In this document: positions 8,973 to 17,467 of the stretch, piece by piece
How the letters are laid out: each line of letters begins with the position of its first letter
Numbering within the stretch: position 1 is the first letter of the stretch
Origin: Alcaligenes parafaecalis
GTDB lineage: Bacteria > Pseudomonadota > Gammaproteobacteria > Burkholderiales > Burkholderiaceae_B
Direction of reading: 5' to 3'
DNA: 64,000 nt
Assembly: GCF_026344135.1 (NCBI RefSeq)
Contig: NZ_JAPKNA010000002.1
Span: 620,001-684,000, forward strand
The notes under the pieces: model-generated
Databases searched by the model: none
What the model was told of the DNA's origin: nothing
The model's input: the letters and a program-made list of their open reading frames with translations, nothing else
Position numbers and translations under genes: made by a program

Positions 8973-11075
8973 ATGGAAACCGTCACTTGCGCCAGCACGC
9001 TGGACGCTTTGCTGGACCCGGCATCCATAGCTTTGGTCGGCGCCTCGGAAGATCAGTCCAAGTTCGGCGGGCGACTGTTCCGCATGCTGCTCAAGCACGG
9101 TTATGGCGGCAAGGTCCTGCCCATCAATCCCAGTCGCAGCAGCCTGTTTGGCTTGCCCGCTGTGCCGGGTCTGGCTGCGCTGGACAGCGCCCCGGATCTG
9201 GCCGTGTTTACGGTGGGGGCCGATACCGTTCTGGAGCAGGCGCAGATTGCGGCTCAAATGGGGGTTCGCGGTTTGCTGGTGATCTCTGCGGGCTTTGCGG
9301 ATGCAGGCGAGCGTGGGCTGGAGCGTGAGCAAGCCTTGCTGCGTATTTGCCGTGATTCGGGCATGCGTCTGATCGGCCCCAATTGCCTGGGCATGATCAG
9401 CCCCAGCCGCAATCTGGTGCTGTGCTCTTCGCCGGTGCTGGACAGAGACAGTCTGCCGGAACGGCCTATTGGTTTTGTCAGCCAAAGCGGTGCCTTGATG
9501 ACCACCTACTTTGATCGGGCCTGGGCGATGGGCGGCGGCTTTACCTACGGCTTCTCGGTGGGTAATCAGGCGGATCTGGATCTGTGCGACTTTGTGGATT
9601 TCCTGATTGATGATCCCAAGACGCAAGTGATCTGTACCTATATAGAAGGCATTAAAGATACCCAGGCTTTGCGTCGCACGGCTCGTCGGGCACAGGCAGC
9701 GGGCAAGCCCTGGCTGGCCGTCAAGGCCGGGCGCTCCAGTGCGGGCAAGGCGGCTGCTTTCTCGCATACCGCCAGTGTGGCGGGTGATCACGATGTGTTT
9801 GCCAGTGTCTGCCGTGATGAAGGCATCAGCCTGATGGACGATATGGGAGCCATGCTCCTGTTGGCAAACAGCATGGTGCGCTTTACCAGCAACAAGATTT
9901 CCAAGGTTGCGATTGTGACGCCCTCGGGTGGCGGTGGAGCCTTGGCCGCCGATGCTTTGGCAGAGCATGGCGTGGAGCTGTCCAGTTTTTCCGCTTCGAC
10001 CAAGAATGCCTTGGCCGCCCACTACCCGGCCGGGCAGGCGGATAACCCGGTGGATCTGGGCGCACGCCTGACTCAAGACTCCACCGAAGTCGCCCGCGCC
10101 ACCTTGGATGCCTTGATGCAGGATCAGCAAAGCGATGCGGTATTGATTACGGCCTCCATGTGTCCGCAGGAATGGATGGCGGCCCTGATTGAAAAAATCA
10201 TCCATCCCGAACCGCATTGGGCCAAGCCCGTCATGGTGGCCTTTGATGCGGGCGCGACATCCGAGCCTTTGCGGCAGAAGCTGGCCCAGCATGGCCATGC
10301 TTATGCCAGTTCCAGTCTGGAAGCGGCCTTGGCCTTGTCAGCCTGGAAACGTCATGGGCAGTTCGTGCCACGGCAGGCAGCGATGCGCCCCAGCGCGTGT
10401 CAGGCTCCTACCGTGATGCCGCGTGGTGTCCTTAATGAAGACCAGTCCAAGCGCTTGCTGGCGCATTACGGCCTGCCGGTGAATCTGGGGCAGGTGTGCG
10501 AGAACGTGGAACAGGCTGTGGAGCAAGCCGAGCAGATTGGCTATCCGGTGGTGATGAAGATTGTTTCCCCCGATATTATCCATAAAACTGAAGCGGGCGG
10601 GGTGGCGCTGGATGTGGCCGACGAGGCTAGCTTGCGACGTGATTTTGCCCGGCTCTACGCGAACGCCAAAGCCTATAAAGCCGACGCCCGTCTGGAAGGT
10701 GTTTTGGTGCAAGCCATGGCCAAAGGTGATGTGGAGTTGCTGATCGGAGCACGTCAGGATGCGCAGTTTGGCCCGGTCGTGGTGTTTGGTGCAGGCGGCA
10801 TTCTGGTGGAAATGTTGTCAGACCGGGTGATTGCGGCTGCACCGCTAACCCTGGCCGATGCGGACCGGCTCTTGTCCACCCTGATGATCGACAAGTTGTT
10901 GAAGGGATACCGGGGACGCATGCTGGATCGTGCCGGTGTGCTTGATGCGATTGTGCGTGTCAGCTTTCTGGCTCACGACCTGCGCGACACCGAATTTGAA
11001 CTGGATATCAACCCATTGATCGTGGCGGCCACCCGTTGTCACGCCGTCGATGCCCGCCTGTCCATAGGCGCATAA
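8973..11075 (+). CDS. NDP-forming acyl-CoA synthetase (acetate-CoA ligase family)
   Basis: 700 residues, starting at the ATG preceded by AACAGGAGAC with nine bases of spacing. Domains in order: CoA-binding Rossmann domain (about 1-135, LLDPASIALVGASEDQSKFG), succinyl-CoA-ligase-like domains with the phospho-histidine segment FSHTASVAGDHD (His about 265), then a C-terminal ATP-grasp domain from about residue 487 (VVMKIVSPDIIHKTEAGGV). It is therefore the fused form that activates an acid with ATP or GTP, giving ADP or GDP. Located between the Bug receptor and a crotonase gene, it gives the locus a second CoA-activation route beside the CoA-transferase. The substrate is not readable. Confidence 0.87.
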   Translation: METVTCASTLDALLDPASIALVGASEDQSKFGGRLFRMLLKHGYGGKVLPINPSRSSLFGLPAVPGLAALDSAPDLAVFTVGADTVLEQAQIAAQMGVRGLLVISAGFADAGERGLEREQALLRICRDSGMRLIGPNCLGMISPSRNLVLCSSPVLDRDSLPERPIGFVSQSGALMTTYFDRAWAMGGGFTYGFSVGNQADLDLCDFVDFLIDDPKTQVICTYIEGIKDTQALRRTARRAQAAGKPWLAVKAGRSSAGKAAAFSHTASVAGDHDVFASVCRDEGISLMDDMGAMLLLANSMVRFTSNKISKVAIVTPSGGGGALAADALAEHGVELSSFSASTKNALAAHYPAGQADNPVDLGARLTQDSTEVARATLDALMQDQQSDAVLITASMCPQEWMAALIEKIIHPEPHWAKPVMVAFDAGATSEPLRQKLAQHGHAYASSSLEAALALSAWKRHGQFVPRQAAMRPSACQAPTVMPRGVLNEDQSKRLLAHYGLPVNLGQVCENVEQAVEQAEQIGYPVVMKIVSPDIIHKTEAGGVALDVADEASLRRDFARLYANAKAYKADARLEGVLVQAMAKGDVELLIGARQDAQFGPVVVFGAGGILVEMLSDRVIAAAPLTLADADRLLSTLMIDKLLKGYRGRMLDRAGVLDAIVRVSFLAHDLRDTEFELDINPLIVAATRCHAVDARLSIGA

Positions 11076-11118
11076 AACCGAGACCTATTCTTTTAAAAAT
11101 ACCCAGGAGGAGTAAACC

Positions 11119-11871
11119 ATGTCGGATTATCAGTGCATTCTTGTAGAAAACCACGATGACGGTGTGTCGGTCTTCACGATCAACCGTCCCGATCGCCGCA
11201 ATGCGCTTAGCGCTACCGTGGTTAAGGAATTACAGCAGGCATTTCTGGCTTTTGATGAGGACCCCACACGCCGCGTAGCCGTGCTGACCGGGGCAGGTAA
11301 CGACGCATTTTCCGCCGGTGCCGACGTCAATGAGTGGCCCGAATTGTGGCGTGCCATTCCCACCGTGGGTTTTGAAACCGACAAGCCTATTATTGCGGCC
11401 GTCAGTGGCTGGTGCGTGGGCGGTGCCTTGGTCATGGCCATGATGACGGACTTGCTGGTGGCCTCCGAGAGCGCCAAGTTCTCCTATCCGGAAGCCAAGC
11501 TGGGCTTTACCGGCGGCATCATCTCGGGTCTGGCCTCGCGTATTCCGCATCATGCCGCTATGGAAGTGATCTTGCTGTGCCGCACTCTGGAAGCGCGCCG
11601 TGCCTATGACCTGGGTTTTGCCAATGAAATCGTGCCGGTGGGCGAGCAGGTTCCCGCCGCGCTGCGTATGGCACAGGATCTGGCCAAGATGTCGCCCCGT
11701 GTTTTGCAGACCCTCAAGCGCTTTATCAATAATGAGGTACTGACACGTGGCCCGTCCGAGCAAATGGCGCGCACCATGCGACACCTGAAAGCGATCGAGG
11801 ATAGTTATGATGCCAAGGAAGGGATGAACGCGTTCAAAGAAAAACGTGCCCCGGTGTATCTGAACAAATAA
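11119..11871 (+). CDS. Enoyl-CoA hydratase
   Basis: 250 residues with a strong AGGAGGAG ribosome site. Crotonase motifs are complete: FSAGADVNEW for the oxyanion hole, SGWCVGGALVMAM, and SYPEAKLGFTGG, which keeps the Glu missing from the crotonase at 4.7 kb. A normal hydratase or hydrolase reaction is therefore plausible. It lies 43 bases after the acyl-CoA synthetase and 55 bases before the thiol dioxygenase, probably in one transcript. In a C3 pathway it could hydrate acryloyl-CoA or eliminate a beta-substituent; this is inference. Confidence 0.85.
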   Translation: MSDYQCILVENHDDGVSVFTINRPDRRNALSATVVKELQQAFLAFDEDPTRRVAVLTGAGNDAFSAGADVNEWPELWRAIPTVGFETDKPIIAAVSGWCVGGALVMAMMTDLLVASESAKFSYPEAKLGFTGGIISGLASRIPHHAAMEVILLCRTLEARRAYDLGFANEIVPVGEQVPAALRMAQDLAKMSPRVLQTLKRFINNEVLTRGPSEQMARTMRHLKAIEDSYDAKEGMNAFKEKRAPVYLNK

Positions 11872-11926
11872 GAACTGATTCACGAATTGGGCCGCAAGGC
11901 CCAGTCAACTATGGAGACATCCCCTT

Positions 11927-12493
11927 ATGCACCCCCGTTTTGAGCGCTTTATCCAAGGGATGAATGAATTGACCGCGCGCCCTGCTGTGGGCGAAGCGGA
12001 CATTTTGCGTGATGGTCGTGTCCTGCTGGGTGAGCTGGTGGCCCAGGACGATTGGCTGGCCCCGGAATACACCCAGCCCCATCCGCAGTTCTATCAGCAG
12101 TACTTGCTGTATTGCTGTCCGCAGGACCGCTTTTCCGTGGTCAGCTTTGTGTGGGGCCCCGGCCAGAAAACACCCATCCATGACCATACGGTGTGGGGTT
12201 TGATTGGCATGTTGCGTGGTGCCGAACGCTCCCGGCCTTTTGAGCGTGATCCCCAGACTGGCCATATGACAGAAGAAGACACGCAGATTCTGGAGCCGGG
12301 CGTGGTGGAAGTGGTGTCACCTACGGTGGGCGATATACACGAGGTCTCCAATGTGTATGACGACCAGGTTTCCATCAGCATTCACGTTTATGGCGCGGAT
12401 ATCGGCAAGGTACGCCGCCATGTGTTTGACCCGCAGACCGGGCAGGCCAAGGAGTTTGTCTCCGGCTATGCCAACCGGCCTGCACAAGTCTAA
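11927..12493 (+). CDS. Cupin thiol dioxygenase, 3-mercaptopropionate dioxygenase type
   Basis: 188 residues of the cysteine dioxygenase superfamily. The iron ligands read as His85, His87 (PIHDHTVWG) and His138 (GDIHEVSN). The outer-sphere triad is Ser151-His153-Tyr155 (SISIHVY). An Arg follows at residue 164 (KVRRHVFD). As I recall the 3-mercaptopropionate dioxygenases of Azotobacter and Pseudomonas, the ligands, the triad and the C-terminal carboxylate-binding Arg sit at the same spacing, four residues later. This favours 3-mercaptopropionate over cysteine as substrate, giving 3-sulfinopropionate. It is the last gene of the bug-synthetase-crotonase run. Confidence 0.75.
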   Translation: MHPRFERFIQGMNELTARPAVGEADILRDGRVLLGELVAQDDWLAPEYTQPHPQFYQQYLLYCCPQDRFSVVSFVWGPGQKTPIHDHTVWGLIGMLRGAERSRPFERDPQTGHMTEEDTQILEPGVVEVVSPTVGDIHEVSNVYDDQVSISIHVYGADIGKVRRHVFDPQTGQAKEFVSGYANRPAQV

Positions 12494-12516
12494 GTCCTGC
12501 CCAGGGGCCTGGCCCC

Positions 12517-13002
12517 TCAGGAAGCCTGTTCGACTGTAACGGGCGGCTGGGTCACATCAATCCATTGCGCGCTGGTCAGCTCGGCCAGGCGCTGTGGGGT
12601 GATGCGCACCGCAGAATTAATAGAGCCCGCCGCAGGCAAGACTGTGTCGTAGTCCTGCAAAGACAGATCACAGTAGATCTCCAGCGGAGTAGCCAGACCA
12701 AAGGGGCAGACCCCGCCTACCGGGTGGCCCGTCAAAGCTTCGGTGCTTTCCAGATCCAGCATTTTCACGCGCGTACCAAAGGCGGTGCGCAGCTTCTTGT
12801 TGTCCAGGCGGGCATCGCCCCGAGCGACCAGCAGCACCACTTTATCGCCCACTTTCAGACTGAGGGTTTTGGCAATTTGCCCCGGTTCAACTTGGTGGAC
12901 TTGCGCGGCCAGCACGACGGTGGCGGTACTTTCGGTGGTTTCAATCACCTGAAGATCGGCGGCGTGTTCGTTAAAAAACTGTTTGACGGAATCAAGACTC
13001 AT
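12517..13002 (-). CDS. YbaK/EbsC-type aminoacyl-tRNA deacylase
   Basis: 161 residues. IAKTLSLKVGDKVVLLVARGDARLDNKKL and the GHPVGGVCPFGL segment mark the YbaK/ProX editing fold. These free-standing proteins hydrolyse mischarged aminoacyl-tRNAs such as Cys- or Ala-tRNA-Pro; the exact tRNA cannot be told. It is transcribed towards the dioxygenase gene and is probably a stand-alone housekeeping gene. Confidence 0.8.
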   Translation of the reverse strand: MSLDSVKQFFNEHAADLQVIETTESTATVVLAAQVHQVEPGQIAKTLSLKVGDKVVLLVARGDARLDNKKLRTAFGTRVKMLDLESTEALTGHPVGGVCPFGLATPLEIYCDLSLQDYDTVLPAAGSINSAVRITPQRLAELTSAQWIDVTQPPVTVEQAS

Positions 13003-13119
13003 GGCGGATCAGGACGAATTAGTGTGTTTTGTTAAACTTTTTTGCGAGTGCCTAGTCTTAGTCAAGTGCATGAGAGTGTCAACCAGAGCGCCGTGGCGCT
13101 GCAAAACAGGAATGTAATT

Positions 13120-13539
13120 GTGATTAAACCTTTATTGTTGACGGCCAGCCTGATGGCCTTCAGTTCCATGGCGTTGGCAGAGGGTCCCGCTATTACGATG
13201 TATCAGGATCCGAACTGTGGTTGTTGTGGGGGGTGGGCACAGCACATGCGCGATGAGGGCTTTGAGGTCAAAGAGGTCAAGGTCGTGAAGATTCAAGACG
13301 TGAAGCGGCTTTTTAAAGTCCCGGAGAACCTGGCGTCTTGCCACACCGCGATGATTGAGGAGACGGGGCAACTGATTGAAGGCCATGTGCCCGCCAAGGT
13401 CGTCAAACGCATGATGAACGATGGCAGTGTGCGTGGGGTTGCCGCGCCTGGCATGCCTGCCAATTCACCCGGCATGGGCCCGATGGATGGCAATCTGGTC
13501 ACCGTGGACTTTGACGGGCGTCCTTACTCGCGCGACTGA
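13120..13539 (+). CDS. DUF411 periplasmic metal-binding protein
   Basis: 139 residues, starting at GTG (MIKPLLLTASLMAF) after ACAGG; the frame runs further upstream without a plausible start or ribosome site. A signal peptide ends at ALAEG. The mature protein contains MYQDPNCGCCGGWAQHM, the Cys-x-Cys-Cys motif of DUF411, then CHTAMI and GHVPAKVVKRM. Members are often copper-associated and have a thioredoxin-like shape. No copper-resistance genes lie beside it, so the role is only suggested. Confidence 0.78.
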   Translation: MIKPLLLTASLMAFSSMALAEGPAITMYQDPNCGCCGGWAQHMRDEGFEVKEVKVVKIQDVKRLFKVPENLASCHTAMIEETGQLIEGHVPAKVVKRMMNDGSVRGVAAPGMPANSPGMGPMDGNLVTVDFDGRPYSRD

Positions 13540-13655
13540 AATCTGTAACGAGACAGGTGGCATGCAGATACACGAAACTACATAGCGAAACTTGTAAGCT
13601 GCCGCCGCTCTTGTCATGATGATCGTTCATTGACTCTGTTTAGGAGGTTCTATCC

Positions 13656-14039
13656 ATGCAGCCCTCAATTAAAGCTTTTCTTGCTGCTACCGCAGTCGCA
13701 TTTGGCATGTACAGCCCTTTTGCGATGGCCCAGGGCAATGCGGCTCCGGCCAACTCGGCAGCCCCTGCGGCTACCCAGGTTGTTAAGCCTACGGATTCTC
13801 AACTGGAGCAATATGCGCGTACCTACAAGAAGGTAGCGCAGACCGCTTCGGAGTATCAGCCGCGTCTGGATGCGGCCAAAAGTGATGCAGAGCGTCAGTC
13901 CATCGTTCAGGAAGCCGACCAGCGCCTGGTAGGCGTAGTCAGCGCTAACGGTATGGATCTGGCCGATTACAACGGTATCAGTCTGGCTATTCAACAGGAC
14001 CCGGCCTTGCGCCAGCGTGTTGAAGGAATGCTGAAGTAA
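13656..14039 (+). CDS. DUF4168 small secreted protein
   Basis: 127 residues with a good TAGGAGG ribosome site. A signal peptide (SIKAFLAATAVAFGMYSPFAMAQ) is followed by an Ala/Pro-rich linker and a helical domain beginning at DSQLEQYARTYKKV that fits DUF4168. The function is unknown. It is monocistronic: a strong terminator follows within 70 bases. Confidence 0.7.
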   Translation: MQPSIKAFLAATAVAFGMYSPFAMAQGNAAPANSAAPAATQVVKPTDSQLEQYARTYKKVAQTASEYQPRLDAAKSDAERQSIVQEADQRLVGVVSANGMDLADYNGISLAIQQDPALRQRVEGMLK

Positions 14040-14106
14040 GTGTTGTGATCCTCGGGTTTGACAGAGCGCCGGGTGTCATTTTGTAGTGACCGTAGTGGGT
14101 AAATTT

Positions 14107-14143
14107 AAACCCCCTGGACCTGAAAAGGTTCGGGGGTTTTTTT
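14107..14143 (+). terminator. Intrinsic terminator after the DUF4168 gene
   Basis: Arms AAACCCCCTGGACCT and AGGTTCGGGGGTTT enclose a GAAA loop and are followed by a run of seven T. It also lies downstream of the convergent YdjM-like gene and could serve both. Confidence 0.85.
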
Positions 14144-14201
14144 ATGGATCGGCACTGCGTTGGGAGGCCGACTCTGCCACGTGGCAGAGTCGTGGAGCTG
14201 C

Positions 14202-15296
14202 TTACGGGAAATCGGCTTCAGCACGAGGGATGGGCACACCGGCCTCAATGCGTTTGGCCCATTGCTGCAAGGGCAGGGGCGGCAAAGGCTCCCAGATACG
14301 GCGCATCACGGGTTTGAGCAGGTCCAGGTCGTAGCCGCTGGCCCAGCGATACGGAATGACTGGCAGCCAGGTGTTATCCGCAATGCGTTCAGCCACCACG
14401 AAGCGGAAACTGTATTGGCCGGGTCCCAGGCTCATGCGCACATCGCTGACCACCAGCAAATCATCAATGATGTCGTAGCGTACCCAGTCATCCGAGAACC
14501 AGCGCAGTTGCTCCAATTGCTTCAGGGGCGGGAACAGCAAAGTGTAGTCGCTGTTGACCGGCAGGCACAGGGATTCGTATTGATGCCCTTTAGGTGCGCG
14601 CAGGCCGTCCAGCAAGCCCACAATCACTTCGCACTCCCGATCTTGCGTGTCGCGTACCAGCACGCGCCATAACAGAATGTTCATGGGCTGAGCAGCGGAG
14701 TACACGCGCTTTACCTGTATTTGCTGCTGTTCGAGCTGGGCGGTGGCTTGCTGCTCAACCCAGAACTTGGCACCGACAGAGGCGGCCAGATACAGACTGC
14801 TAAGCGCCAGCCCCCAGGCGCAGGCCCGTACTGTGGCAGGCACGGGACCGCGTATCAAACCGATGATCGTGGCGACCAGCAGCGGCACGGTATAGAGCGG
14901 ATCAATAATGAAGATGCTGGACCAGGTGGCCGGTGTGGTGGCCAGCGGCCAGAGCAACTGCGTGCCATAGCTGGTAAAAGCGTCCAGCAAGGGATGGGTA
15001 ATCAGGGCCAGCCAGACCGCCAGTCCGACCCGGCCCGCCGAGGCCCGTGCTTGCGGGAACAGCAGCCGCCACAAAATGGTGACCAGCAGTCCCAGAGCGC
15101 TCAAGACAAATAAAGAGTGTGAGAAACCCCGATGGCTGACCATCGATGTAATCGGGTCTCCATATTGAATGAAGACATCCAGATCAGGCAGGGTGGCGAT
15201 GATGGCACCGGACAGGACCGCCTTGCGGCCATACTGCCGTCCCAGTAGGGAGCCGCAGAGGCTGGCACCGAGGACTGCTTGTGTTACGGAATCCAT
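14202..15296 (-). CDS. Membrane-bound metal-dependent hydrolase (YdjM/DUF457 family)
   Basis: 364 residues, starting at MDSVTQAVLGASLCG, the conserved beginning of this family. Conserved polar motifs lie among transmembrane segments: LPDLDVF, SHRGFSHSL and THPLLDAFTSYGTQLL, with His and Asp residues that may bind metal. About four to five hydrophobic segments fill the first 200 residues, then comes a soluble C-terminal domain. In E. coli the relative YdjM is LexA-regulated; no LexA box was seen here. The substrate is unknown. Confidence 0.78.
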   Translation of the reverse strand: MDSVTQAVLGASLCGSLLGRQYGRKAVLSGAIIATLPDLDVFIQYGDPITSMVSHRGFSHSLFVLSALGLLVTILWRLLFPQARASAGRVGLAVWLALITHPLLDAFTSYGTQLLWPLATTPATWSSIFIIDPLYTVPLLVATIIGLIRGPVPATVRACAWGLALSSLYLAASVGAKFWVEQQATAQLEQQQIQVKRVYSAAQPMNILLWRVLVRDTQDRECEVIVGLLDGLRAPKGHQYESLCLPVNSDYTLLFPPLKQLEQLRWFSDDWVRYDIIDDLLVVSDVRMSLGPGQYSFRFVVAERIADNTWLPVIPYRWASGYDLDLLKPVMRRIWEPLPPLPLQQWAKRIEAGVPIPRAEADFP

Positions 15297-15509
15297 AGCT
15301 CTCGTGCAAAGTAAAACAGTGACCGTGGCCAGATGCGGCATGACGGCTTTAGCGTTATGATTTTAAAGTTGAATCCCCAGGCCATCCTACTTTTTTTGAC
15401 TGGCGTCAAAAGGCCAAGGGGGATCAGTCGCGTATAGTGTACGACGGCCTACGCTGTCCTACCGCCTGCGGGCTGCGCCACCGCTTCCATCCAGAGAATT
15501 CGTTTACCT

Positions 15510-16517
15510 ATGTCTACCTACCTGATCGCGGCTTTATATAAGTTCGTGGAATTGCCCGATTTCGCCCAGTTGCGCGACCCTTTGTTTGCTTTTTGCGAAC
15601 AGCACGAGGTCAAAGGCACCTTGTTGCTGGCGCGTGAAGGGATTAACGGCACCATCGCGGGCCCTGAGGAAGGTATTCGTGCCGTCTTGGCGCACCTGAA
15701 TGCCGATCCCCGCATTGCCGGTCTGGTGCATAAAGAGTCCTACGCGGACAAGGCGCCGTTCTACCGCCTCAAGGTCAAACTGAAAAAAGAGATCGTCACC
15801 CTGGGTGTGCCTGATCTGAAAACTGCCGAGATGGTGGGCGAGTACGTGGCCCCCGAAGACTGGAACGCCCTGATCAGCGATCCGAACGTGGTGGTGGTTG
15901 ATACCCGTAACGATTACGAAGTGGGCATTGGTACTTTCAACCGTGCCATCAATCCCAAGACAAATAGCTTTACCGAGTTCCCGCAATGGGTGGCCGAGCA
16001 GTCCAAAGAGGGTGGTGTGCTGCACGGCAAGCCGCGTGTTGCCATGTTCTGTACCGGCGGTATCCGCTGCGAGAAGTCCACGGCCTTCATGCGCTCCCAG
16101 GGTTTTGATGAGGTCTATCACCTGCAAGGTGGCATTCTGAAATACCTGGAAGAGATTCCGGCTGAAGAAAGCCTGTGGGACGGCGACTGCTTTGTGTTCG
16201 ATGAACGAGTCTCGGTGCGCCACGGTCTGGAGCCCGGCGATTACGACTTCTGCCGTGCCTGCCGTATGCCCATTAACGAGGAAGAAAAAGCCTCGCCTCA
16301 GTTTGAGGAAGGCGTTAGCTGCCCCTACTGCCACGGTCATAGCTCGCCCGAGCAAGTCGAGCGCTTCCGTGAGCGTCAAAAACAGGTGGCCCTGGCCCGA
16401 GAGCGTGAAGAGCGCCATATCGGCGTCAGCATGGACGAGTTGTCGGAGCGTCGTGAAGCCGCCCGTCGTAAAGCTGAAGAGCAGCGTTTGCTGGCTCAAC
16501 AAGGCAAGGACGCCTAG
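15510..16517 (+). CDS. trhO: tRNA uridine(34) hydroxylase TrhO (rhodanese family)
   Basis: 335 residues. An N-terminal acylphosphatase-like domain (residues 1-95, GTLLLAREGINGTIAGP) precedes a rhodanese domain with the active-site loop CTGGIRCEK (Cys about 181). A Cys-rich segment (CRACRMPINEEE, CPYCHGH) and a charged coiled C-terminus follow. This architecture is that of TrhO/YceA, which makes 5-hydroxyuridine at the tRNA wobble position. It is flanked by its own intergenic regions and appears monocistronic. The 213-base gap upstream holds a small TTTTGAC/GTCAAAA dyad near 15394 and no gene. Confidence 0.92.
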   Translation: MSTYLIAALYKFVELPDFAQLRDPLFAFCEQHEVKGTLLLAREGINGTIAGPEEGIRAVLAHLNADPRIAGLVHKESYADKAPFYRLKVKLKKEIVTLGVPDLKTAEMVGEYVAPEDWNALISDPNVVVVDTRNDYEVGIGTFNRAINPKTNSFTEFPQWVAEQSKEGGVLHGKPRVAMFCTGGIRCEKSTAFMRSQGFDEVYHLQGGILKYLEEIPAEESLWDGDCFVFDERVSVRHGLEPGDYDFCRACRMPINEEEKASPQFEEGVSCPYCHGHSSPEQVERFRERQKQVALAREREERHIGVSMDELSERREAARRKAEEQRLLAQQGKDA

Positions 16518-16579
16518 CCCTGATCGGGTAGCTGTGTTAACTCTAGTAGCTTGATTCTGGCGCTGCGTCGTTTATAGTC

Positions 16580-16602
16580 CGCCCTTCTTTAGCAGAAGGG
16601 CG
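16580..16602. terminator. Weak terminator-like hairpin after trhO
   Basis: Nine-base arms CGCCCTTCT and AGAAGGGCG enclose a five-base loop, but only a short T-rich tail follows. It may end trhO transcripts or sit in the leader of the GST gene. Confidence 0.4.
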
Positions 16603-16660
16603 CTTTGTATAAACGCCAGCGCTTTAAGTCCGCGACTGCGGCTTTTTAACGGTATCGAGC

Positions 16661-17344
16661 ATGTCCTTATCTGATCTGCCCATTTTGTATTCCTTTCGTC
16701 GCTGCCCCTATGCCATGCGGGCACGGCTGGCTATAGCTGCCAGCGGCGTAAGTTGCCAATTGCGCGAAGTGGTTTTGCGCGACAAACCCGAGGCTTTGCG
16801 CCTGGCCTCTCCCAAAGCCACCGTCCCTGTGCTGGTCTTGTCCGATGGCAAGGTTATTGATGAAAGTCTGGACATCATGCGCTGGGCTTTGGCGATTCAA
16901 GATCCCAAACACTATTTGCAGCCTGAGCAGGGCGATGCCGAGCAGATGCTGGACCTGATTACGGCCAACGACGGGCCGTTCAAAAAGAATCTGGATTGCT
17001 ACAAATACCCGGATCGCCATACCGAGGATGAACAATTCACGGATGCGGCCAGTTTTTCGGCCCTGCATCGTGCACAGGCCAGCGAGCAATTGATGGGCCT
17101 GGATTCGCGAATTGCAGAGCATGGCTATTTGATGGGGGCACGCCCTTGTCTGGCGGATTTGGCGATTGCCCCCTTTGTGCGGCAATTCGCACAAGTGGAC
17201 AGAGCCTGGTTTGATGCGCAGCCTTGGGCGGCGCTGTCGGCCTGGTTGCTGAACTTTCAGGCCAGTCCCTTGTTCCTGAGCATCATGGATAAATATCCTG
17301 CCTGGACGCCAGAAAGCGAGATCGTGCAGTTTCCTCCTGCCTGA
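16661..17344 (+). CDS. Glutathione S-transferase family protein
   Basis: 227 residues. The thioredoxin-like N-terminal domain begins ILYSFRRCPYAMRARLAI, so the active-site region carries CPYA and a Cys may replace the usual Ser or Tyr. KATVPVLVL holds the cis-proline that contacts glutathione, and VIDESLDIMRWAL the gamma-glutamyl site. The C-terminal half is all-helical. It is followed by a strong bidirectional terminator and has no operon partner. Confidence 0.85.
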   Translation: MSLSDLPILYSFRRCPYAMRARLAIAASGVSCQLREVVLRDKPEALRLASPKATVPVLVLSDGKVIDESLDIMRWALAIQDPKHYLQPEQGDAEQMLDLITANDGPFKKNLDCYKYPDRHTEDEQFTDAASFSALHRAQASEQLMGLDSRIAEHGYLMGARPCLADLAIAPFVRQFAQVDRAWFDAQPWAALSAWLLNFQASPLFLSIMDKYPAWTPESEIVQFPPA

Positions 17345-17415
17345 GTGATTAGCTGTTCAACTCAATATGGAGAAAACGGGTGGGCAGGAGCAGCTTGGCA
17401 AGAATAAGCAGGCAA

Positions 17416-17456
17416 GAAAAAGGCCGGTTTTCAATTGAAAACCGGCCTTTCTTTTT
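17416..17456. terminator. Bidirectional terminator between the GST gene and dctA
   Basis: AAAGGCCGGTTTTC and its perfect complement are flanked by A-rich and T-rich runs, so it can end both the GST transcript and the convergent dctA transcript. Confidence 0.9.
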
Positions 17457-17467
17457 AAGTGCCTGGA

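Noticed and set aside
8943..10298. A 451-codon minus-strand frame opposite the acyl-CoA synthetase
   Set aside because: Antisense shadow; low-complexity translation, no ribosome site, and the plus-strand frame shows complete domains.
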